Notes under the pieces: model-generated
Databases searched by the model: none
Seen by the model: only the letters and a program-made list of their open reading frames with translations
What the model was told of the DNA's origin: nothing
Shown: piece by piece, positions 16,828-22,709 of the stretch
Layout of the letters: each line of letters begins with the position of its first letter
Position numbering within the stretch: position 1 is the first letter of the stretch
Translations under genes and position numbers: made by a program
From: Planctomycetaceae bacterium
GTDB lineage: Bacteria; Planctomycetota; SZUA-567
Direction: 5' to 3'
Length of the DNA stretch: 32,678 nt
Assembly: GCA_021203245.1 (NCBI GenBank)
Contig: JAJQBO010000010.1
Span: 1-32,678, forward strand

Positions 16828-16856
16828 CGTATACGAGCCAGGGGGCTGAGCGTCAA
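16828..16856 (-). promoter_or_regulatory. Sigma-70 promoter of aqpZ-miaA
   Basis: On the minus strand TTGACG (16856-16851), a 17-bp spacer and TATACG (16833-16828) match the housekeeping consensus in nine of twelve bases. The expected start of transcription is about 43 bases before aqpZ. Confidence 0.65.
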
Positions 16857-16938
16857 GGTTGAAGTCACATTTCACAATTCTGTACCAATGGAGCAATTCA
16901 CAGTGGAAAGGATCAATAATTGCTTCATTGCCCCATGG

Positions 16939-16958
16939 CATACTCATTGTGTAGTATG
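16939..16958. other. Small inverted repeat after argJ
   Basis: CATACT and AGTATG flank an 8-base AT-rich loop six bases after the argJ stop. It could be a weak terminator of argJ or an operator for aqpZ. There is no T-run after it. Confidence 0.35.
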
Positions 16959-16964
16959 AATCAG

Positions 16965-18176
16965 TCACGTTGTATAATCGGCATTGATCTTCACATACTC
17001 GTACGAGAAATCGCACGTCAGCATCAACGCCTCGCCTTTGCCGAGGCCGAGATCGACTTCAAGTTCAATTTCCTTCGCTTTCATGAGGCCCGACAGCTCG
17101 GCCGCGTCGAACAACACCGGCGCGCCCTGCGAGAACATGCGCCTGCCGCACAGGCTGACAGACACCTTGTCCTCCTCCACCTGGGCGGCGCTGCGGCCGA
17201 GGGCCATCATGATTCTGCCCCAGTTGGGGTCGTTGCCGAACATCGCCGTCTTGACGAGCGGCGACTCGGCGATGGTACGGGCGGCGGCGACGGCGTCCTT
17301 GTGCTTCTTGGCGTTGACGACCCGAACCTTGACCAGCTTGGTCGCGCCCTCGCCGTCGGCGGCGATCTGCCGCGACAGCGACATCGACACCTCGTACAGG
17401 CCGGCCAGGAACTTGTCGTAGCGCTTGCCGGACGGCTTGTCGATGGCCGGGGCGTCGGTCATGCCGGACGCCATGATGAACAAGGAGTCGTTTGTCGAGG
17501 TGTCGCCGTCGATCGAGACCATGTTGAAGGTGGCGTCGGCCGTTTCCTTCAGGGCCGCCTTGAGCGCCTTCGGCGAGACGGCCGCGTTGGTGAGGATAAA
17601 CGCGAGCATGGTCGCCATGTTGGGGGCAATCATGCCCGAACCCTTGCACGCGCCCGACAGGATGATGCCGTCCTCCGAATCGAGGACGAGGGACGCCTCC
17701 TTCGGCTTGATGTCTGTCGTCATGATCGCCTTGGCGAAATCGCCCGGCTTGGCTTTACCGAGATCCTTGAAGGCCTGGTTGATGCCGTTCGCCATCTTTT
17801 CCGTCGGCAACTGCCGGCCGATGACGCCGGTGGAGGCGACAAGGACCTGCTCGGGCGGGCACTTCAGCTTGTCGGCGATCTGCTCGACATTCTTGACGGC
17901 GATGCGTTTCCCTTCGCGGCCGGTGCAGGCGTTGGCGACGCCAGCGTTGACCAGGATGGCGCGGGCGATGCCGTCCGAAGCCTTCAGGTGCTTTTTGTCC
18001 ATCTTGACCGGCGCGGCCGCGACCTGATTCTGCGTAAACATGCCGGCGGCGCTGGCAGGCGCGTCCGCCACGATAAGCGCGAGATCGCGGCGCGGCTTTT
18101 CCCAGTTGCGGATATTCGCCTGGACGGTTGCCACCTTGAAGCCGGGTATGTTTTCGAGTGCGCGCAGTGTATCCAT
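16965..18176 (-). CDS. argJ: Bifunctional glutamate N-acetyltransferase / amino-acid acetyltransferase (ArgJ)
   Basis: This 403-residue enzyme moves the acetyl group from N-acetylornithine to glutamate in arginine synthesis, and in many bacteria also uses acetyl-CoA. It is made as a precursor that cleaves itself before a threonine; here the site is Thr189 in KGSGMIAPNMATMLAF. VLVASTGVIGRQLP and the C-terminal GNDPNWGRIMMALG are also diagnostic. The ribosome site GGAG lies five bases upstream. No other arg gene is nearby. The upstream promoter at 18212-18240 suggests it is transcribed by itself. Confidence 0.96.
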   Translation of the reverse strand: MDTLRALENIPGFKVATVQANIRNWEKPRRDLALIVADAPASAAGMFTQNQVAAAPVKMDKKHLKASDGIARAILVNAGVANACTGREGKRIAVKNVEQIADKLKCPPEQVLVASTGVIGRQLPTEKMANGINQAFKDLGKAKPGDFAKAIMTTDIKPKEASLVLDSEDGIILSGACKGSGMIAPNMATMLAFILTNAAVSPKALKAALKETADATFNMVSIDGDTSTNDSLFIMASGMTDAPAIDKPSGKRYDKFLAGLYEVSMSLSRQIAADGEGATKLVKVRVVNAKKHKDAVAAARTIAESPLVKTAMFGNDPNWGRIMMALGRSAAQVEEDKVSVSLCGRRMFSQGAPVLFDAAELSGLMKAKEIELEVDLGLGKGEALMLTCDFSYEYVKINADYTT

Positions 18177-18211
18177 GGATTCTCCGTAAGTCCCTCGGTT
18201 ATGGTACCGCT

Positions 18212-18240
18212 ATTATGCGCCGCCGGCGCGGCCGCGTCCA
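18212..18240 (-). promoter_or_regulatory. Sigma-70 promoter of argJ
   Basis: On the minus strand TGGACG, a 17-bp spacer and CATAAT lie in the 76-bp gap between cstA and argJ. Nine of twelve bases fit the consensus. The predicted start of transcription is about 30 bases before the argJ ATG. Confidence 0.6.
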
Positions 18241-18252
18241 GCCTTCGGCAGG

Positions 18253-19908
18253 CTATTTCGCGCGCAGCTTGGCCATGCACGCCGTCGCCACGACAATACC
18301 GAGACCGAGGAGCAGCACGGCAAAGACGAGCTGCAACCCGTCGGAGGCGATGCTGAACGCGCCTTCCACCGCCATTTTCCCGACCAGCTGGTAGATGGTG
18401 AGGCCGAGGGCCGCGAAGGTGACGAGAAGCATCAGCACCATCGGCACGTACAGCATCCAGCCCTCGCGGTTGGTGCGCTTCAGGAACAGCGCGCAGGCGA
18501 TCAGCGCCAACGCGGCCAGGAGCTGGTTCGCCGACCCGAACAGCGGCCAGATGTCGGCATAGCCCCGGAGAGCGAGGAGATACCCGACCAGCAGGGTGAA
18601 GAAGGTCGCGACATAGCGGTTGGCGAAAAACGCGGCGACGGGGCCGGGCTTGCCGCCGTCGGAATCGAGGAACATCTCCTGGAACGCAAGCCGACCGACC
18701 CGCGCCACCGAGTCGAGGGACGTCAGGGCGAACGCCGACACCGCCAGGGTGATGACGGTATAGACGAGTTCCTGCGGCAGGCCCAGGCCGGAGAGGAAAT
18801 TGGCGATGGCTGTCGCGAAGATGACCGGCGGCGATCCCTTCGGAAGAACGCCGTCCACGGCCAGCGATCCGACCGCGACCAGGGCGATGACCGCCAGCAG
18901 GCATTCCAGCAACATGCCGCCGAAGGAAATCGGCAGAATGTCGCGTTCATTGTCGATCTGCTTGGAGCTGGTGCCGGACGAGACGAGCGAGTGGAAGCCC
19001 GAGACCGCGCCGCAGGCGACGGTGACGAACAGGATGGGGAACATGTAGTTGCCGTTCACCTCGAAGCCGGTGAAGCTGGCGATGCGCATGGTCGGATTGG
19101 CGAAAATCACCCCGACAAAGGCGGCGACGATCATGATGACGAGGAGGAACGAATTCAGGTAATCGCGCGGCTGCAACAGCGCCCACACCGGCGTCACCGA
19201 CGCGACGAAAATATAGATAAAGACGAAATACAGCCACGGCATCTTCGCCACGTACAGCGGGAACGCCATACCGAGGGCGATGCAGACCAGCAACATCGCC
19301 ACCGCCACCGCACCGGAGGCATAGCCGCTCGGTTTGGACCGGTTCAGATAAAAGCCAAGGATGACAGCCGCAATGATAAAGAGGATGGACGTGGTGGCGA
19401 CGGAGGCGTTCGCCTTAATGAGCGCGCCGTCGGCCGCGAAGCCGTTGAAGGTGACGGCGACGATGTCGGCGAAAGCTGCCACGACGAGAATCGAGAAAAG
19501 CCAGACAAAGACCAGGAACAACCGTTTGCCGGTTTTGCCGATATACAGTTCGATGATATAGCCGATGGTCTTGCCTTTGTTCTTCACGGACGCGTAGAGA
19601 GCGGCGAAGTCCTGCACCGCGCCGAAAAAGATGCCGCCGAAGATAATCCACAGCAGCACCGGCAGCCAGCCGAACATGGCGGCGATGATCGGGCCGTTGA
19701 TGGGCCCCGCCCCGGCGATGGAGGCAAACTGGTGGCCGAACACGACCGAGCGCTTGGCCGGCACATAGTCCACGCCGTCACGCATGGTGTGGGCCGGGGT
19801 GGCGGCCTTGGGGTCGACGCCCCATTTTTTGGCAAGCCACCGGCCATAGATAAGGTAGGCGAGCAGAAAAGCGACAAAGGCGATCAACAGGATGGTGAGG
19901 CCGCTCAT
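18253..19908 (-). CDS. cstA: Carbon starvation protein A family transporter
   Basis: This 551-residue membrane protein belongs to the CstA family, which imports pyruvate or peptides in characterised members. It has about 15-16 hydrophobic segments. Family stretches include YGRWLAKKWGVD near the start, VFGHQFASIAGAGPINGPIIAAMFGWLPVLLWI and FHSLVSSGTSSKQI. It is shorter than the 700-residue E. coli protein and matches the compact CstA form common in anaerobes. The start at 19908 has GAGG eight bases upstream; the frame extends eight codons further without a good ribosome site. Pyruvate uptake would fit the pyruvate:ferredoxin oxidoreductase nearby, but this is inference. Confidence 0.92.
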   Translation of the reverse strand: MSGLTILLIAFVAFLLAYLIYGRWLAKKWGVDPKAATPAHTMRDGVDYVPAKRSVVFGHQFASIAGAGPINGPIIAAMFGWLPVLLWIIFGGIFFGAVQDFAALYASVKNKGKTIGYIIELYIGKTGKRLFLVFVWLFSILVVAAFADIVAVTFNGFAADGALIKANASVATTSILFIIAAVILGFYLNRSKPSGYASGAVAVAMLLVCIALGMAFPLYVAKMPWLYFVFIYIFVASVTPVWALLQPRDYLNSFLLVIMIVAAFVGVIFANPTMRIASFTGFEVNGNYMFPILFVTVACGAVSGFHSLVSSGTSSKQIDNERDILPISFGGMLLECLLAVIALVAVGSLAVDGVLPKGSPPVIFATAIANFLSGLGLPQELVYTVITLAVSAFALTSLDSVARVGRLAFQEMFLDSDGGKPGPVAAFFANRYVATFFTLLVGYLLALRGYADIWPLFGSANQLLAALALIACALFLKRTNREGWMLYVPMVLMLLVTFAALGLTIYQLVGKMAVEGAFSIASDGLQLVFAVLLLGLGIVVATACMAKLRAK

Positions 19909-19999
19909 GGAAGAATCCTCTACACTCCACAATAGGACGAAGGGGGCGCCACGCTGCGCCGACCGAAATTACATTGCGAGGTTTGGAGTTATCCCGACG

Positions 20000-20028
20000 G
20001 TTATAATACCGGACGCTCAGGGGTGCAA
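20000..20028 (-). promoter_or_regulatory. Sigma-70 promoter of cstA
   Basis: On the minus strand TTGCAC (20028-20023), a 17-bp spacer and TATAAC (20005-20000) lie about 92-120 bp before the cstA start. The -10 box matches five of six bases, the -35 box three of six. Confidence 0.5.
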
Positions 20029-20137
20029 TAGTGAATCGTGACTTTTTTCTTTAGTTTTTTTCGCCGGCAGATCCTTCCGGCTATTCCTGCCACGAAGGAG
20101 CGGCGCGCGGCAGGTGTCGGCACTTGTTCCAAAAAAC

Positions 20138-20166
20138 TTCAGGAAATTTTTTTCGTAAATCCTGAA
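20138..20166. promoter_or_regulatory. Inverted repeat, possible activator site
   Basis: TTCAGGA (20138-20144) and TCCTGAA (20160-20166) form a perfect 7-bp dyad with a 15-base AT-rich centre. Its centre is 83 bp upstream of the -24 element of the candidate sigma-54 promoter, a normal distance for an enhancer-binding activator. The function is inferred from position. The rest of the 408-bp gap 19909-20316 holds only the cstA and sigma-54 promoters. Confidence 0.4.
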
Positions 20167-20234
20167 TTTTCATTCAAGTTTCGTACCGAACCCGCCGAGC
20201 GCCGCAAAAATTCCACCCCGCATTTTCAGCCATT

Positions 20235-20249
20235 GGGCAGCCGCTTGCA
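20235..20249 (+). promoter_or_regulatory. Candidate sigma-54 promoter of the unknown two-gene cassette
   Basis: TTGGGCAGCCGCTTGCAT carries the invariant GG (20235-20236) and GC (20247-20248) exactly 10 bases apart, with TTGCA at -12 as in the consensus. The -24 box (TGGGCAG) is less perfect. Transcription would start near 20260, giving a 57-base leader to the gene at 20317. Confidence 0.5.
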
Positions 20250-20316
20250 TTGACTCTCCCGCGTAGCCATTTACGTCCTGGATAAACGAATTCAACACAT
20301 AAAAAGGGAGAGCGAC

Positions 20317-20952
20317 ATGTACAGCAACAGCATTCTTGCGGCCTCGGCCAAGTGGGAGTTTTCGACCAGCCAGACCGGCACCACCGGAACGGGCGGCGAC
20401 GCGTTCTCGAAGTTGTTCGAATCCATCCGCGGCGGCGCGCAGAGCGGCCTGGATGCGATTCTCGACAGGCTGGGGGAACGCTTCCCGGGCGTGTCCTTCA
20501 ACGGCAGGCCCGCCGCCGCGGGTGAAGGCGCCGCAGCCGAAGAGGCCGCCGAAGAGACCAAGGACACGGTCGAGGTCGACGAATCCGCCCTTGCCGAGAT
20601 GACCGCCAGCAATCACTTCTCCCAACTTGTCGAAAAGGCGATTGCCAGCTTCCTGGACGCGACCAGCCAAATCCAGCCGCCTTCCGGCGCGTCGTCGATC
20701 CGCTCGATTTCCATATCGATAAGCATCTCCACCTTCTCCTACGGCCAGGTTGACAACGCCAGCGGCGAGACGCTGATGTCGCAGGAACTGCAGACATCCC
20801 TGAAAGATAAAATCGACGAGATGATCAACAAGTTCTTCGGCGTCGGCCAGGAGCCGAAGGCCGAGGAGCCGGTGGCCGCCGCCGAGGAAAGCGCCGAAAC
20901 GGATGATCCGGCCTCCAGCGGCACGTATACCTTCATGACCCCTGGTCCATGA
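20317..20952 (+). CDS. Unknown protein with Ser-rich middle and acidic tail (first of a pair)
   Basis: I do not recognise this 211-residue protein. It has no signal peptide or membrane segment. Residues 1-60 include a Ser/Thr/Gly-rich start (SILAASAKWEFSTSQTGTTGTGG) and a helix KLFESIRGGAQSGLDAILDRLGERF; 65-90 are an acidic Ala/Glu linker; 91-115 a helix (FSQLVEKAIASFLDA). Residues about 125-145 are an alternating strand-like run SIRSISISISISTFSYGQV, followed by an amphipathic helix LMSQELQTSLKDKIDEMINKFFG and an acidic disordered tail. The start has GGGAG upstream. Codon use is like neighbouring genes, so it is a real gene. Its stop overlaps the next start (ATGA), and a candidate sigma-54 promoter precedes it, linking it perhaps to the flagellar regulon. 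Confidence 0.85.
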   Translation: MYSNSILAASAKWEFSTSQTGTTGTGGDAFSKLFESIRGGAQSGLDAILDRLGERFPGVSFNGRPAAAGEGAAAEEAAEETKDTVEVDESALAEMTASNHFSQLVEKAIASFLDATSQIQPPSGASSIRSISISISISTFSYGQVDNASGETLMSQELQTSLKDKIDEMINKFFGVGQEPKAEEPVAAAEESAETDDPASSGTYTFMTPGP

Positions 20953-21356
20953 ACATGTACTTCTCCATGAACTTCTTCTCTGGCGCGTGGAACAGCGACA
21001 ACGGCAGCGGCCAGGGCGTTATGATGCAGAGCCAGTTCGCGTCGCGGATTTCCGGTGTACTTGACGCCAGCAGCGGCAGCATGGCCGACCTGAGCCAGAG
21101 CTTCCTCGGCATGGGGATGAGCGTGTCCGGCTTCCAGCAGTCCTCGTCCGGCTTGTCGCTGAAGCTCGTCCAAAGCCGCAACCTGCTGAACGAACTGTTG
21201 GAATTGCTCCAGAACCGCAAGCCTGTCGTGCCCATGCCGGAACCGGCCGAAGAAGAGACGGAAGACGCCGCCGAAGCGGCCGAAGCCGGCGAATCGGTCG
21301 AAGGAACGGAAGCGGTCGAAGCAACCGAAGGGGCCGAGGCCACAGTCCAGCAATAA
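20949..21356 (+). CDS. Unknown protein with acidic Glu/Ala tail (second of a pair)
   Basis: I do not recognise this 135-residue protein. It begins with an aromatic, Met-rich segment (MNMYFSMNFFSGAW) that is too polar for a signal peptide, then a Ser/Gly-rich region, a strand-like stretch MGMSVSGFQQSSSGLSLKL, and a helix LVQSRNLLNELLELLQNRK. The last 40 residues are an acidic low-complexity tail built from Glu-Ala and Val-Glu units. The order Ser-rich stretch, strand, amphipathic helix, acidic tail is the same as in the preceding protein, so the two may be distant paralogues or partners. The ATGA overlap and lack of a ribosome site imply translation coupled to the first gene. A second start two codons on is possible. 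Confidence 0.82.
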   Translation: MNMYFSMNFFSGAWNSDNGSGQGVMMQSQFASRISGVLDASSGSMADLSQSFLGMGMSVSGFQQSSSGLSLKLVQSRNLLNELLELLQNRKPVVPMPEPAEEETEDAAEAAEAGESVEGTEAVEATEGAEATVQQ

Positions 21357-21370
21357 CCGCTCGCGTCACA

Positions 21371-21408
21371 CAAAAAAACACCGCCTGCCCACGCCCGGGC
21401 AGGCGGTG
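21371..21408. terminator. Strong hairpin after the two-gene cassette
   Basis: A perfect 12-bp stem CACCGCCTGCCC / GGGCAGGCGGTG (21379-21408) lies 22 bp after the stop. On the plus strand it is followed by CACTCGTGTTTAGCCTTTTT; on the minus strand directly by seven T residues. It probably acts on both strands. Confidence 0.75.
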
Positions 21409-21448
21409 CACTCGTGTTTAGCCTTTTTCACAGAGCTTGTCTCAGCCA

Positions 21449-21690
21449 TTTCACCAATACATACCAACCTCCCCTACCCGTCACCCCGGCGGGAAAAACG
21501 TCCGCTGCATCACAACGGGAAGTTGTGCCGGGGCAAGGCGGGCTGGACGTGGACGGCGGGAAATCCTAAATCGCATTGCAGCACAGGGTCATTCGCACCT
21601 TGCCCCGGCACAACCACACGCGTGCGCACTGGTCGATGATTCACCGCCGGGGTGACGTGTGGGGGTGCCGATATGGACACTTTTGCGAAG
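21449..21690. repeat. Palindromic intergenic repeat, copy 2
   Basis: This copy matches copy 1 through TTTCACCAA-ACA, the terminal motif GTCACCCCGGCGGGAAAA, CGTCCGCTGCATC and GGGAAGTTGTGCCGGGGCAAG. The inner 17-bp inverted repeat is perfect: GTTGTGCCGGGGCAAGG (21522-21538) with 21598-21614. The right end GCCGGGGTGACGTGTGGGGG is the inverse of the left one and continues into GTGCCGATATGGAC, a flank shared with copy 3. No gene is present in it. Confidence 0.82.
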
Positions 21691-21702
21691 ATTGGCTATA
21701 AT
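21674..21702 (+). promoter_or_regulatory. Orphan sigma-70 promoter
   Basis: TGGACA (21674-21679), a 17-bp spacer and a perfect TATAAT (21697-21702) give eleven of twelve consensus bases, the best housekeeping promoter in the window. No plus-strand gene lies downstream for thousands of bases, which points to an untranslated product. The -35 box falls in the conserved right flank of repeat copy 2. Confidence 0.65.
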
Positions 21703-21708
21703 TATAAG

Positions 21709-21788
21709 GATGGTTCAGAATAACTTATGAAAGCGAATTAAACCCACTTCATATGTAAACGCTTTCTCACAAATACCTCGTTTTTTTT
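21709..21788 (+). ncRNA. Candidate small RNA of about 80 nt
   Basis: From the predicted start near 21709 the strand runs through a low-GC stretch with a 7-bp stem GAAAGCG (21729-21735) / CGCTTTC (21760-21766) and ends at a run of eight T residues (21781-21788). There is no ribosome site with a meaningful frame. The stem is 14 bases from the T-run, further than in a textbook terminator, so the 3' end is uncertain. Existence of a transcript is inferred from the promoter. Confidence 0.4.
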
Positions 21789-21833
21789 CCCAAAATTGTT
21801 ACTTGATAGTACAAAAAAAGGCCAAACTTAAGA

Positions 21834-21863
21834 CACCGCCTGCCCATTCCCGGGCAGGCGGCG
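21834..21863 (-). terminator. Hairpin after the minus-strand coiled-coil gene
   Basis: A stem CGCCTGCCC / GGGCAGGCG, nearly identical to that at 21379-21408, lies 24 bp after the minus-strand gene. On the minus strand the T-run (TTTTTTT) follows about 16 bases after the stem. Confidence 0.6.
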
Positions 21864-21886
21864 TTCTCACCGCGTCAGTTTTCCGC

Positions 21887-22252
21887 TCATCCCCCCAGGA
21901 CCGCCTGGCGCAATTCTTCCTCGACCGAAGTTTCCTGCGATTCGGCGGCGAGCATCGTATCGTCGGCTGCCGCGTTCGGCATCGTGCCGTCGTCCTCGTG
22001 CAGCTCGCGGGCCATATCGACGGTGAACTGGTACTTGTCCTTTGCATGGGAAACGAGTTGTTCCATTTCTTCGCGCGCGGCTTCCTTGGCATGCTCGAAC
22101 GCCTCGCGGCTCCTGGCGGTCGTACGGATAAAATTCTTCCGAGCCTCCTCGACCCGTTCCATGTACCGGTGGGCTGCCGCCTCCTTCAGCTTGCGCCGTT
22201 CGGCCTTTGCCACTTTCTTCACCGATTTGATACTCAGCGGCTTGTCCCCCAT
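21887..22252 (-). CDS. Small charged helical protein of unknown function
   Basis: I do not recognise this 121-residue protein. It is nearly all helix-forming and highly charged: a basic start KPLSIKSVKKVAKAERRKLKEAAAHRYMERVEEARKNF, a coiled-coil-like middle SREAFEHAKEAAREEMEQLVSHAKDKYQF, and an acidic end DDGTMPNAAADDTMLAAESQETSVEEELRQAVLGG. No signal peptide or membrane segment. The ATG at 22252 has no good ribosome site and lies inside the end of the overlapping reading frame 22234-22455. The same frame is open upstream to 22426 with plausible coding sequence (ATRTPGRSPVKDAATAE), so the true protein may begin in the upstream frame and reach this one by a shift in the G6 run at 22323-22328. 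Confidence 0.7.
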   Translation of the reverse strand: MGDKPLSIKSVKKVAKAERRKLKEAAAHRYMERVEEARKNFIRTTARSREAFEHAKEAAREEMEQLVSHAKDKYQFTVDMARELHEDDGTMPNAAADDTMLAAESQETSVEEELRQAVLGG

Positions 22253-22455
22253 TTCGGCCGTTGCCGCATCCTTGACAGGAGACCTCCCCGGGGTGCGAGT
22301 TGCCTTGTTATATCGACCAACACCCCCCGCCGTATTGCCTCGCCATGAACTTTCCCCATTCCCTTTCCGTGCCTGGACGATGGGACGACTTCCGCCAGCC
22401 GGCTCATATTGGAAGGGAAGACCAGGTTACGGCTCTTGGACTTGACGGTGGCCAT
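22234..22455 (-). CDS. Small basic protein, or N-terminal part of a frameshifted gene
   Basis: This 73-residue frame starts behind the strongest ribosome site seen here (AAAAGGAGG, three bases before ATG). The first 40 residues (MATVKSKSRNLVFPSNMSRL...) have the high third-position GC of real genes in the window; after about residue 44 that bias fades and the C-terminal part (ITRQLAPRGGLLSRMRQRPKWGTSR) looks like out-of-frame sequence. The change lies at a run of six G residues. Adding one G, or a -1 slip there, joins it to the frame ending at 21887 and gives one 189-residue basic-to-acidic protein. Either two coupled genes, a programmed shift, a mutation or a sequence error could explain this. 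Confidence 0.6.
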   Translation of the reverse strand: MATVKSKSRNLVFPSNMSRLAEVVPSSRHGKGMGKVHGEAIRRGVLVDITRQLAPRGGLLSRMRQRPKWGTSR

Positions 22456-22596
22456 AATCCTCCTTTTCGACTACCATACAGCCAGATCCCTCCGGCATCC
22501 TAATTGCGAAAATACTACAGTTTACAGACCTCAACCTGCTCCCCCAAGATGACTGTTCACCGTCCTGGTAGCCTACTTCGATATCGGACAAAAATT

Positions 22597-22646
22597 TATG
22601 CGCGCGCATATATGGCGCACAGATCTCACAGCAAATATAGCGTGAG
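22597..22646. other. Inverted repeats upstream of the 22455 gene
   Basis: The 254-bp gap 22456-22709 holds a 14-bp perfect palindrome TATGCGCGCGCATA (22597-22610) and a dyad CTCACAGC-N7-GCGTGAG (about 22625-22646). Both are possible operators for the minus-strand gene starting at 22455. No convincing -35/-10 pair was found. Confidence 0.35.
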
Positions 22647-22651
22647 TTACG

Positions 22652-22683
22652 AAAAAAAAAGGCCGCACCCATTGGGCGCGGCC
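22652..22683 (-). terminator. Terminator after the pyruvate oxidoreductase gene
   Basis: On the minus strand the stem GGCCGC / GCGGCC, extended inside by CCC/GGG, is followed directly by nine T residues. It lies 27 bp after the stop codon and is a textbook intrinsic terminator. Confidence 0.93.
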
Positions 22684-22709
22684 ACAAAAACCACGATATA
22701 TCACTCTTT

